Assembly: GCF_042646165.1 (NCBI RefSeq)
Contig: NZ_JBHRTC010000014.1
DNA: 64,000 nucleotides
Source: Microbaculum marinum
GTDB lineage: Bacteria > Pseudomonadota > Alphaproteobacteria > Rhizobiales > Tepidamorphaceae
Strand: one strand, 5' to 3'
In this document: positions 1 to 7,309 of the stretch, one piece after another
Layout: every line of letters starts with the position of its first letter
How positions within the stretch are numbered: the first letter of the stretch is position 1
Notes under the pieces: model-generated
The model's input: the letters and a program-made list of their open reading frames with translations, nothing else
Database searches by the model: none
What the model was told of the DNA's origin: nothing
Translations under genes and position numbers: made by a program

Positions 1-623
1 TGCACGGCGCCCCGGTGCTGGCCCACATCGTGATCTTCATTGCCCTGTTCGCGATCCTCAACAGCGCCGCCGGGTTCATCTGGGAATTCACCATCAAGAC
101 CTTTCCCACCCCGTTCGGCTCCAGGTCGCTGCTCGGGGACGGGCTGATCAGCGCCCACCATGCCGGCATGATCGGCGTGACGCTGGTGGTCCTGGTGCTG
201 CTGTTCCTGTTCTTCCGGCACACCCGGATCGGGCTCGCGATGCGGGCCGCCGCAGTCAACCCGGAGTCGGCGCGGCTGGTCGGCGTGCGGGTCGGCTGGA
301 TGATCGCGCTCGGCTGGGGAATGGCGGCTGCGATCGGCGCGGTCGCCGGCATGCTGATCGCCCCGGTGGTGTTCCTGGAGCCCAACATGATGCTGTCGAT
401 CCTGCTCTACGGCTTCGCAGGCGCCGTGGTCGGCGGCCTGACCAGCCCGGGTGGCGCGGTGGTAGGCGGCTTCACGGTGGGCGTGATCGAGAACCTGGCC
501 GGCACCTTCATCCCCTATGTCGGGCAGGAGCTGAAGCTGACCATCGCGCTGGCGCTCATCGTCGTCGTGCTGATGTTCAAGCCGACCGGCCTGTTCGGCA
601 CGCGGCTGGTAACGAGGGTCTGA
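1..623 (+). CDS. livH: Branched-chain amino acid-type ABC transporter permease (LivH family), 5'-truncated by window edge
   Basis: Inner-membrane permease of a Liv-type ABC importer. The frame is open from base 3, so the first roughly 85 residues lie outside the window and about 207 are visible; full LivH proteins have about 290. Several hydrophobic helices are evident, and the stretch GLAMRAAAVNPESARLVGV is the cytoplasmic coupling loop typical of the family, followed by glycine-rich helices around GAVVGGLTSPGGAVVGG. It ends 3 bases before the livM start, so the two are co-transcribed. The substrate cannot be read from sequence; amino acids or small amides are both possible for this family. 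Confidence 0.9.
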   Translation, partial: HGAPVLAHIVIFIALFAILNSAAGFIWEFTIKTFPTPFGSRSLLGDGLISAHHAGMIGVTLVVLVLLFLFFRHTRIGLAMRAAAVNPESARLVGVRVGWMIALGWGMAAAIGAVAGMLIAPVVFLEPNMMLSILLYGFAGAVVGGLTSPGGAVVGGFTVGVIENLAGTFIPYVGQELKLTIALALIVVVLMFKPTGLFGTRLVTRV

Positions 624-626
624 GCG

Positions 627-1664
627 ATGGATCGCAGCGTCGCTTCGGAAACTCCCGCGAAAGCGGCCCCTCCGGACCGGGCCGAGACTTCGAACGCCGA
701 CCTGGGCATTCCGGCGGCGTGGAACAGGGCGGCGCTCGTCCTCGGCCTGCTGATCGCCGTCGCGCTGCCCTTCGTGGTGAAGAACTTCATGATCTTCCAG
801 CTCACCACGGTGATGATCTACGCGATCGCAATCCTCGGGCTGAACCTGCTGACCGGGTTCAACGGCCAGTTCTCGCTCGGCCATTCGACCTTCGTGGCGA
901 TCGGCGCCTATACTACCGCGATCCTGATGGAGTTCGCGGGGGTGCCGTTCTACTGGACGGTCCCGGCCGCCGGCATGGTCTGTTTCGCGTTCGGGTTCCT
1001 GTTCGGCTTCCCGGCGCTGCGGCTGGAGAGCATCTACCTGGCGCTCGCGACCTTCGCGCTGGCGGTGGCGACCCCGCAGATCCTCAAGTCCACCCCGCTG
1101 GCGCCCTGGACCGGCGGGGTCCAGGGGATGGTGATCCTGAAGCCGGAGGCGCCGTTCGGCCTGCCGCTGAACGCCGACCAGTGGATGTATTTCGTGACGC
1201 TCGGGATCGGGCTGGCGCTCGCCGTCGCGGCGGTGAACCTGATCAACAGCCGCAGCGGACGCGCGATGAAGGCGATCCGCGACAACCCGATCGCGGCGCG
1301 GGCGATGGGCATCAACATCTCCCTCTACAAGACGACGGCGTTCGGCGTCAGTGCCCTCTACGCCGGCATCGCCGGCTCGCTAAGCGCCGTCGTGGTCCAG
1401 TTCGTGGCGCCCGACAGTTTCACCTTCGTGCTGGCCATCGGGCTGTTCGTCGGCCTGGTGATCGGCGGCGTCGGATCGATCCCCGGCGCGATCTTCGGAG
1501 GCCTGTTCCTGGTCTTCGTGCCCAACATCGCCGAGGAGGTCTCCAAGGGCCTCGCAGGCGCTGTCTACGGCGTCATCCTGATCCTGGTGATCTACCTGAT
1601 GCCGAGCGGCGCGGCCGGGCTCGTCCGCCTGGCCGCGCTGAAGGTTGCAGCATGGCGCCGCTGA
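627..1664 (+). CDS. livM: Branched-chain amino acid-type ABC transporter permease (LivM family)
   Basis: Second permease subunit of the Liv-type importer, 345 residues. It opens with an unusually long hydrophilic N-terminus (about 35 residues rich in Ala, Pro and charged residues) before the first membrane helix. The LivM hallmarks are visible: LNLLTGFNGQFSLGHSTFVAIGAY-like segment near residues 72-95 (quoted only in part: GFNGQFSLGHS), and the coupling loop GRAMKAIRDNPIAARAMGI near residue 210. It follows livH by 3 bases and precedes the binding protein by 24, so it is the middle gene of an operon. The ATPase genes are not in the window; they are probably upstream. Confidence 0.93.
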   Translation: MDRSVASETPAKAAPPDRAETSNADLGIPAAWNRAALVLGLLIAVALPFVVKNFMIFQLTTVMIYAIAILGLNLLTGFNGQFSLGHSTFVAIGAYTTAILMEFAGVPFYWTVPAAGMVCFAFGFLFGFPALRLESIYLALATFALAVATPQILKSTPLAPWTGGVQGMVILKPEAPFGLPLNADQWMYFVTLGIGLALAVAAVNLINSRSGRAMKAIRDNPIAARAMGINISLYKTTAFGVSALYAGIAGSLSAVVVQFVAPDSFTFVLAIGLFVGLVIGGVGSIPGAIFGGLFLVFVPNIAEEVSKGLAGAVYGVILILVIYLMPSGAAGLVRLAALKVAAWRR

Positions 1665-1688
1665 GGCGCCTCAACTGGGGAGGAAAGA

Positions 1689-2906
1689 ATGACGATAGGC
1701 AAACATGCAGCCCTGGCCGGATTTGCCGCCGGCCTCGCCCTGGCCGCCTCGGCGGCCGGCGCCCAGACCTACGATCCCGGCGCCACCGACACGTCCATCA
1801 AGATCGGCAACATCAACCCCTACAGCGGACCGGCCTCGGCCTACGGCCAGATCGGCAAGACCATCGGCGCCTATTTCGACAAGGTGAACAAGGAAGGCGG
1901 CGTCAACGGCCGCACCATCGAGTTCATCTCCTATGACGACGGCTACAGCCCCCCGAAGGCCGTCGAGCAGGCGCGCAAGCTGGTGGAGAGCGACGAGGTG
2001 CTGTTGATCTTCCAGAGCCTCGGCACACCGTCGAACACTGCCATCCAGAAGTACATGAACGCCAAGAAGGTGCCGCAGCTGTTCGTCGCCACCGGCGCCA
2101 CCAAGTGGGGCGATCCGGAGAACTTCCCCTGGACCATGGGCTGGCAGCCGAACTACCAGAGCGAGGGCCGCATCTACGCCCAGTACATCCTGGAGAACCA
2201 TCCCGACGCCAAGGTCGCCGTGCTCTACCAGAACGACGACTACGGCAAGGACGTGCTCGAGGGGCTGAAGGACGGGCTCGGCGACAAGGGCGGCATGATC
2301 ATCGCCGAGGCGCCGTACGAGACCTCCGACCCGACGGTCGATTCCCAGATCATCAACCTGAAGTCCTCCGGCGCCGACCTGTTCGTCAACATCGCCACGC
2401 CCAAGTTCGCCGCCCAGGCGATCAAGAAGGTGGCGGAACTCGACTGGCATCCGGTGCAGATCGTCAACAACGTCTCGCAGTCCGTCGGCAGCGTCCTCAA
2501 GCCCGCCGGCCTGGACAATTCCACCGGGGTCCTGTCGACCGCCTACACCAAGGATCCGACCGACCCGCAGTGGGCCGACGATGCCGCCTACAAGGAGTGG
2601 GAGGCCTTCATGGACGAGTACTATCCCGACGGCGACAAGACCTCGAGCTTCACGGTCTACGGCTACACCGTCGCCCAGACCCTGATGAAGGTCCTCGAAC
2701 AGGCCGGCGACGAGCTGACCCGCGAGAACATCATGAGGCAGGCGGCGAACCTGAAGGACGTCGAGCTCGGCATGCTGCTGCCCGGCATCGTCATCAACAC
2801 TTCCGAGACGGACTTCTTCCCGATCGAGCAGATGCAGATGATGAAGTTCAACGGCGAGCGCTGGGAGATGTTCGGCGACGTCATAGACGGCGCGGTCGGC
2901 AGTTAG
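1689..2906 (+). CDS. Periplasmic ligand-binding protein of the Liv-type ABC transporter
   Basis: Binding protein of the Peripla_BP_6 (LivK/AmiC-like) family, 405 residues, that would deliver ligand to the LivHM permeases. A cleavable signal peptide covers about residues 1-26, ending in AAGAQT. The mature part begins with DTSIKIGNINPYSGP, the usual first beta-strand and ligand loop, and contains the YQNDDYGKDVLEGLKDGL helix typical of the family. A strong ribosome site, GGGGAGGAAAGA, directly precedes the ATG. It is last in the operon and is followed at once by a strong terminator. The ligand is unknown. Confidence 0.92.
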   Translation: MTIGKHAALAGFAAGLALAASAAGAQTYDPGATDTSIKIGNINPYSGPASAYGQIGKTIGAYFDKVNKEGGVNGRTIEFISYDDGYSPPKAVEQARKLVESDEVLLIFQSLGTPSNTAIQKYMNAKKVPQLFVATGATKWGDPENFPWTMGWQPNYQSEGRIYAQYILENHPDAKVAVLYQNDDYGKDVLEGLKDGLGDKGGMIIAEAPYETSDPTVDSQIINLKSSGADLFVNIATPKFAAQAIKKVAELDWHPVQIVNNVSQSVGSVLKPAGLDNSTGVLSTAYTKDPTDPQWADDAAYKEWEAFMDEYYPDGDKTSSFTVYGYTVAQTLMKVLEQAGDELTRENIMRQAANLKDVELGMLLPGIVINTSETDFFPIEQMQMMKFNGERWEMFGDVIDGAVGS

Positions 2907-2936
2907 CAGCGCAGGCAGGCGACCCCGCGACCATTG

Positions 2937-2967
2937 GCCCCCGGCAGACGTTGCCGGGGGCGTTTTT
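2937..2967 (+). terminator. Rho-independent terminator of the liv operon
   Basis: Perfect 10-bp stem GCCCCCGGCA / TGCCGGGGGC with the 5-base loop GACGT, followed by G and five T. It lies 30 bases after the stop of the binding-protein gene and ends transcription of livH-livM-binding protein before ridA. Confidence 0.93.
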
Positions 2968-3038
2968 CCATGTGGCGCCGGGACGCCGCTGCTGTAGCCT
3001 CAGCATCGATCACGACCGCATCGGAAGGAATGCCGCCC

Positions 3039-3419
3039 ATGAAGATCCTCAGCCCCAAGACCGTGGCCGCGCCGGGCGGTCCCTATGTCCACGGCATGAT
3101 CATCGATCCCGGCAGGACCTGGCTGTCGGTGTCCGGGCAGGTCGGAACGAAGCCGGACGGCAGCGTCGCCGAGGGAATCGTCGAGCAGACGCGCACCGCC
3201 TGGACCAACCTGACCGAAATCCTGAAGGAGGGCGGCATGGAGATCCGCGACATCGTCAAGGTGACCTCGTTCCTGACGTCAGCCGATTTCATCGGCGACT
3301 ACGGCAGGACGAGGGCGGAGTTCCTCGGCGACTTCCGGCCGACCTCGACACTGCTCGTCGTGGCGGGACTGGCGAGTCCGGAGTTTCTGGTAGAGGTCGA
3401 GGTCCTCGCCGCCCGGTAA
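3039..3419 (+). CDS. RidA family (YjgF/YER057c/UK114) protein
   Basis: Small soluble protein of 126 residues, the normal length for the family. Authentic RidA proteins hydrolyse reactive enamine/imine intermediates released by PLP enzymes; divergent members have catabolic roles. Family features visible are the N-terminal APGGPYVHG segment, the SGQVG motif, the helix RTAWTNLTEILKEGG, and the C-terminal FRPTSTLLVVAGLASPEFLVE-type strand that in archetypes carries R-P-x-x-x. I chose the ATG at 3039 because GGAAGGA lies 9 bases upstream; another ATG three codons earlier has no room for a ribosome site. Confidence 0.88.
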   Translation: MKILSPKTVAAPGGPYVHGMIIDPGRTWLSVSGQVGTKPDGSVAEGIVEQTRTAWTNLTEILKEGGMEIRDIVKVTSFLTSADFIGDYGRTRAEFLGDFRPTSTLLVVAGLASPEFLVEVEVLAAR

Positions 3420-3445
3420 CCGGGCCGACAGTGCGGAGCGACGCC

Positions 3446-3646
3446 ATGCGCTGCGGTTTCATCGGCCGCGGCCATCTCGGCGGCCATCAGTTCGGTGTCC
3501 CCCTCGATCTGGCCGGCATGACTTCGCAGACCTTCATCCGGGCGCGGGAGGTCTATGGCGGCGGGGCCTGGTCGACGCGGGTGGTGAAGCTGCTGGCGGA
3601 TGCACGGGGCACCGACCTGCGCGCGCCGGGCTTCCGGAACGGTTGA
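3446..3646 (+). pseudogene. Internally deleted relic of a 3-hydroxyisobutyrate-dehydrogenase-family gene
   Basis: A 66-codon open frame joins both ends of a beta-hydroxyacid dehydrogenase and lacks the middle. Residues 1-12, MRCGFIGRGHLG, are the start of the Rossmann fold (GxGxxG). From residue 16 on, the text matches the C-terminal helical domain of the family (FGVPLDLAG, then AWSTRVVKLLADARGTDLRA near the end). Full proteins have about 290-300 residues, so roughly 220 codons are missing, yet the frame is preserved across the junction near residue 13-15. No catalytic lysine remains. It could be expressed as a micro-protein, but decay by deletion is simpler. Confidence 0.75.
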
Positions 3647-3770
3647 ACAGGGCGGCGCGCCGCCTTTGTTGCAGCATTCCGATGCGTGAAATACCTGCCC
3701 GAGGTTTCGCGGCACGGCAGGTTCCATGCTAGATCCCGTATCGGGATTGTTTTTGACGGAACATTCGGAA

Positions 3771-5051
3771 ATGTCGGCAGGACTGCAGCACGAGAGCGTG
3801 TTCACGCTGGAAGCAACCCAGCTGAAATTCGGGGAAGGCGCCGTCGAGGAACTGGGATGGGAAATCCAGCGCCTCGGGCTGAAGCGGATCATGCTGGTCG
3901 CCGATCCGGTGCTGCGCGACTACGGCGTCACCGACCGGGTGCTGGCCCAGATCGAGTCAGGGGGCGCCACGGCCGAGATCTACGAGGACATCGCGGTCGA
4001 ACCGACCATCGGGAGCTTCCAGAAAGCCGCCGACTTCGCCAAGGGGCGCGACTTTGACGGCTTCATCGGCCTCGGCGGCGGCTCGACCATGGACACCGCC
4101 AAGGTCTCGAACCTGATAAAGGTGCACGGCGGCGAGATCATGGACTACGTCAACCCGCCGATCGGCGCCGGCCGCAAGCCGCCCTCGCCGCTGCTGCCGC
4201 TGATCGCCATCCCGACGACGTCGGGTTCGGGCTCCGAGGCGACGACGGTGGCGATCCTCGACATCCCGGACCTGAAGGTGAAGACGGGGATCTCGCACCG
4301 CTTCATGCGCCCTCTGCTGGCGATCGTCGACCCGGATCTCGCCCGCACCACGCCCGGCGCCGTGACGGCTTCGGCAGGCCTCGACGTCGTTTGCCACGCC
4401 GCCGAAAGCTATATCTCCAAGCCCTTCGACAAGCGCGACCGGCCCGCCAACCCCGGCGAGCGGCCCCCCTATCAGGGCTCCAACCCGATCGCCGACATCT
4501 GGTCGATGAAGGCCCTCGAGTTCGGCGGCCAGTTCCTGGCCCGCGCGGTGCGCGACGGCGACGACCTGGAAGCGCGCGGCACGATGATGCTGGGCGCCAC
4601 GATGGCCGGCATCGGCTTCGGCACGGCCGGCTGCCACATCCCGCACTCCTGCGCCTATCCGATCGCCGGCCTTAAGCACGCCTACACGCCGGCGGGGTAC
4701 CGCACCAACCATGCGTTCGTGCCGCACGGGTTTTCGGTCATCGTGACCGCGCCCGCCGCCTTCCGTTTCACCTATGACGCGGCGCCGGAGAAGCACATCA
4801 AGGCGGCCGAACTCCTGACGGGCGGCCCGATCGACAATCCCGGCCCGGAAAGCCTGCCGAGGGCCCTGACCGACCTGATGAAGCAGGTCGGCGCGCCGAG
4901 CGGCATCGAGGAGCTCGGCTACACGGAAGCGGACATTCCGGACATCATCGATGGCGCCCTGAAGCAGCAGCGCCTGCTTGTGCTCGCCCCCAAACCGCCG
5001 GAGCGAGGCGATCTCGAGGCGATCCTGAAGCAGTCGCTGAAGCTCTGGTAG
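3771..5051 (+). CDS. Iron-containing alcohol dehydrogenase, hydroxyacid-oxoacid transhydrogenase (HOT/ADHFE1) type
   Basis: Group III Fe-dependent dehydrogenase, 426 residues from this start. HOT enzymes couple oxidation of 4-hydroxybutyrate to reduction of 2-oxoglutarate to D-2-hydroxyglutarate without free cofactor. It carries the family signatures IGLGGGSTMDTAKV (nucleotide loop), CHAAESYISKPF and FVPHGFSVIVTAPA (metal ligands), plus the insertion around PYQGSNPIADIWSMKALE that is characteristic of the HOT subfamily rather than generic Fe-ADHs. The frame extends 15 codons upstream to an ATG at 3726; I prefer 3771 because homology starts just after it. It is separated from neighbours and followed by a strong hairpin. 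A plain 4-hydroxybutyrate dehydrogenase is the alternative. Confidence 0.88.
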   Translation: MSAGLQHESVFTLEATQLKFGEGAVEELGWEIQRLGLKRIMLVADPVLRDYGVTDRVLAQIESGGATAEIYEDIAVEPTIGSFQKAADFAKGRDFDGFIGLGGGSTMDTAKVSNLIKVHGGEIMDYVNPPIGAGRKPPSPLLPLIAIPTTSGSGSEATTVAILDIPDLKVKTGISHRFMRPLLAIVDPDLARTTPGAVTASAGLDVVCHAAESYISKPFDKRDRPANPGERPPYQGSNPIADIWSMKALEFGGQFLARAVRDGDDLEARGTMMLGATMAGIGFGTAGCHIPHSCAYPIAGLKHAYTPAGYRTNHAFVPHGFSVIVTAPAAFRFTYDAAPEKHIKAAELLTGGPIDNPGPESLPRALTDLMKQVGAPSGIEELGYTEADIPDIIDGALKQQRLLVLAPKPPERGDLEAILKQSLKLW

Positions 5052-5096
5052 GGCGGCGCCGGCGACGACGGAGCGACGCGTCCGGGACTCTGGGAC

Positions 5097-5129
5097 CGGT
5101 CAGGGCGGGCATCGAGCCCGCCCTGACCG
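5097..5129 (+). terminator. Strong hairpin downstream of the HOT gene
   Basis: Perfect 14-bp stem (5097-5110 with 5116-5129, arms ending GGGCGGGC / GCCCGCCC) around the loop ATCGA. It begins 45 bases after the stop codon. No T-tract follows, so it is terminator-like or mRNA-stabilising rather than a classical intrinsic terminator. Confidence 0.6.
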
Positions 5130-5130
5130 T

Positions 5131-5220
5131 CACCCCCACCCCGACCCTCCCCCATCAAGGGGGAGGGAGAGTTAATCGACGGGCCGTCACTTCAACGCGC
5201 TTCGTCATGTGACGCACACA
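5131..5220. repeat. Palindromic repeat copy A (inverted relative to copy C)
   Basis: About 90 bases that match, as reverse complement, positions 5564-5653. The central 55 bases differ at one position only. The core is a C-rich arm, ATCAAG, and a G-rich arm, forming a hairpin. Shorter relatives occur at 5255-5310, 9775-9813, 9903-9941, 17170-17211 and 17304-17340. Confidence 0.85.
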
Positions 5221-5254
5221 TTCCGGCATTTCGATTCCCGCCAGTGCACCAATA

Positions 5255-5310
5255 TCCCCCTTCCCCCTTGATGGCGAAGGGTCGGGGTGGGGGTGCGCGG
5301 CGCAGTGGCC
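5255..5310. repeat. Palindromic repeat copy B (same family)
   Basis: Contains CCCCTTCCCCCTTGATGG, then GCGAAGG and GTCGGGGTGGGGGTG, the same layout as copy C with two or three changes in the hairpin. It abuts the truncated end of the FAD-oxidase fragment, so the fragment ends exactly where the repeat begins. Confidence 0.75.
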
Positions 5311-5319
5311 GGGATCCGA

Positions 5320-5580
5320 ACGGAACGTTGCGAGGCCGTTCGGATCGGCCGCCTCGAGATGGTCCGCCCAGTCACGCCAGCAAGAGCATCCTTCGTAGAC
5401 GAAGGCCGCGCCGTCGAGGGTCGAATAGTGCATCCGGATGATGGCGCACGAGCCAGGCGTCGAGCCGTGCCCGGCCTGGGCGTTGGGATCGACCCCCACG
5501 GGCCGGGAGCCGAGCCTGGCAAGCGCGAGGACGGTGGGCGCACCGATGAAGCCGGCCGGATCGCGTGCGTCACAAGATGA
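5320..5580 (-). pseudogene. Fragment of a DAO-family FAD-dependent oxidoreductase (N-terminal part only)
   Basis: Reading leftward from about 5575, the frame gives FIGAPTVLALARLGSRPVGV, then GHGSTPGSCAIIRMHYST, then YEGCSCWRDWADHLEA. These are the second half of the Rossmann FAD-binding motif, the GSS-x-G-x-x-R-I-I-R type loop and the following helix of DAO/sarcosine-oxidase-like proteins. The first GxG of the motif is gone and everything beyond about 85 residues is missing. It is bounded by palindromic repeats B and C on both sides. Too short to be an enzyme; a relic is the best call. Confidence 0.7.
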
Positions 5581-5653
5581 GGTGCGGTTGACGTGATGGC
5601 CCGTCGATTAACTCCCCCTCCCCCTTGATGGGGGAGGGTCGGGGTGGGGGTGA
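5564..5653. repeat. Palindromic repeat copy C
   Basis: Reverse-complement partner of copy A over about 90 bases, including the shared outer segment GTGCGTCACA and the central GATTAACTC. Together A and C form a near-perfect inverted repeat enclosing 343 bases with the oxidase fragment. Confidence 0.85.
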
Positions 5654-5724
5654 GCGGCGCGGTGGCTCGATGCCACCGGGCCGCGTCCGTACCCGGGGCT
5701 CGCATGTGAGGATACCGGCTCTTC

Positions 5725-7305
5725 CTACAGCGTCCTGATGGTCTTCAGGGCGCCGTCGAGCATCTCGCCCTTCTCGTCCTTCAGCGCCGCCTCGATCAGG
5801 CGGTGCAGCCATTCGGCCGCGTCGTCGCGCCCCTTGAGGACGGGAAGTGCGGAGAGGACGCGGTCGAACTTCGATTCGCCGCGGGCATGGGTGTCGCTGT
5901 AGCCCTTGATGAGGCGGCGGCAGCGAATGACCTCCACCGCGAGATCGTAATCTTCGGGGATGGTGGCGTTGGCGAGCGACAGCCAGTCCTCAAGATGTGC
6001 CGTCTCGGTCCGGTGGCGGAGGCTGCGACGGCGTATCCGCCGCAGGCCGCCGACGAAGTAGAGCGCCAGGAACCAGCGGATCGTGTCGGTGCGAACGTGG
6101 CGTCCCCTGTTGACCAGCCGGTCGAGCGTCCGGCGCAGGCCGGGGCGCGTCACGATGAAGTTGCCAAGACCGGCCGGCATGGTGCCGCAGACTTCCTCGA
6201 TGCGCGGGTGCATGAATTCGGTGACGTGCATCACGTTGCGGTCGCCGACGCCCATCTGCGTCTCGATGCGGCGGAAGCGGGAGGCTCGGGTCTTCAGATC
6301 GGCGACGCGGACGACGTCGTCATAGGCCATGGCGTTGGCAACGTACTTGGCCGACTCCACGGTGAAGCGGAATCCCTTTTCCACCCCGCCTGAAGCGCTG
6401 TCGCGATCGTACTGCGCCTTCAGCCGGTCGAGATACTCGCCGCCATAGCCGACGTCCTGGAAATCGACGACCTTCTCGAGCCCCGCCCGCAGCATCGGAC
6501 GGGCAGCGGCGGGGAACTCCCGTTCGATCCGCTCGAGCAGGCCGCCCCAGGCACGGCGTTCCTTTTCCGGACCGACAACTCCCTTGTCGCCGGAGCGGAC
6601 ATCCGACCGTGTCAGCGACGCAGCGGCTGCGGGATTGCCGATCGCCTCGGCACCGGCCCGGAAAGCCCTGAGGCTCGCCTCGATGCCGCGTCCGCCCGCC
6701 TTGATCGTCTCCTCGAAGGTATCCGGTGCGAACGGCAGGACCCGGGCGCCCGCCAGCGCGCCGAACAGGCTGGCGGAGATGACGCTGCCGTTCTGCTTGG
6801 CCAGACGGTCGAGGTCGGCGGACAGGAACCGCCGCGATGCCGCCAGGGCGGCATCCGCAACCGGGTCGGACTCGGCGATGCCGCTGCCGGGCACGATCTT
6901 CTCGATCACGGCAAGCGTCCGGTCCGTGGAGGCGATCAGGGTGGTGCGGTCGGGGGTGACGAAGCCGCGCTGGATCGCGCGTCCCGCTTCCATCATCTCG
7001 GCGGCGAGCACGATGTCGACGTCGCCGGGCGAGGGCATCAGCGCAAGGACAGGCGTGCCGCCGGCCTCGTCCTCGCGCACCATCTCCACGTAGTAGATCG
7101 TCGCACCGGTCCGCTGGGCGACGCCGGGCACGGACGTCGCCTGGGCGTACCAGCCGTTGCGCTCGGCGACATCGACGATCCAGTCGGTGATGACGCCGCC
7201 GCCCTGGCCGCCGACCGCCAGGATCGCCAGCTTGATGACTTCGTCGCGGTCCGTCGCCAGCCCCGCGGCCGCGCCGGGATCCGTTTCCGTCATCGTCATC
7301 GCCAT
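5725..7305 (-). CDS. iorB: Indolepyruvate oxidoreductase subunit beta with C-terminal DUF6537-type extension
   Basis: Partner of IorA in the oxidative decarboxylation of indolepyruvate or other aryl-2-oxoacids to acyl-CoA, 526 residues. The N-terminal 200 residues are the pyruvate:ferredoxin oxidoreductase gamma/beta-type catalytic domain, with LAVGGQGGGVITDWI near residue 28 and SVPGVAQRTGATIYY near 57. The rest is the large helical extension seen in proteobacterial enzymes (about 500 residues against about 200 in archaeal IorB), including GRRHVR-type basic segments near RVNRGRHVRTDTIRWFLAL. Its start lies 4 bases after the stop of iorA, so the two are co-expressed. Confidence 0.92.
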   Translation of the reverse strand: MAMTMTETDPGAAAGLATDRDEVIKLAILAVGGQGGGVITDWIVDVAERNGWYAQATSVPGVAQRTGATIYYVEMVREDEAGGTPVLALMPSPGDVDIVLAAEMMEAGRAIQRGFVTPDRTTLIASTDRTLAVIEKIVPGSGIAESDPVADAALAASRRFLSADLDRLAKQNGSVISASLFGALAGARVLPFAPDTFEETIKAGGRGIEASLRAFRAGAEAIGNPAAAASLTRSDVRSGDKGVVGPEKERRAWGGLLERIEREFPAAARPMLRAGLEKVVDFQDVGYGGEYLDRLKAQYDRDSASGGVEKGFRFTVESAKYVANAMAYDDVVRVADLKTRASRFRRIETQMGVGDRNVMHVTEFMHPRIEEVCGTMPAGLGNFIVTRPGLRRTLDRLVNRGRHVRTDTIRWFLALYFVGGLRRIRRRSLRHRTETAHLEDWLSLANATIPEDYDLAVEVIRCRRLIKGYSDTHARGESKFDRVLSALPVLKGRDDAAEWLHRLIEAALKDEKGEMLDGALKTIRTL

Positions 7306-7309
7306 CTTG

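Noticed and set aside
2105..3646. 513-codon frame running from the binding protein into the dehydrogenase relic
   Set aside because: Crosses a strong terminator and overlaps the binding protein and ridA in another frame; only its last 66 codons, from ATG 3446, resemble a protein.
5131..5653. Possible insertion sequence or CRISPR-like repeat array
   Set aside because: No transposase frame, copies are inverted and of unequal spacing, and no regular spacers exist, so neither an IS nor a CRISPR array is supported.
5205..5705. 166-codon minus-strand frame in the repeat zone
   Set aside because: Translation consists of repeat-derived TPTPTLPHQGG-like text; only the neighbouring frame shows oxidase homology.
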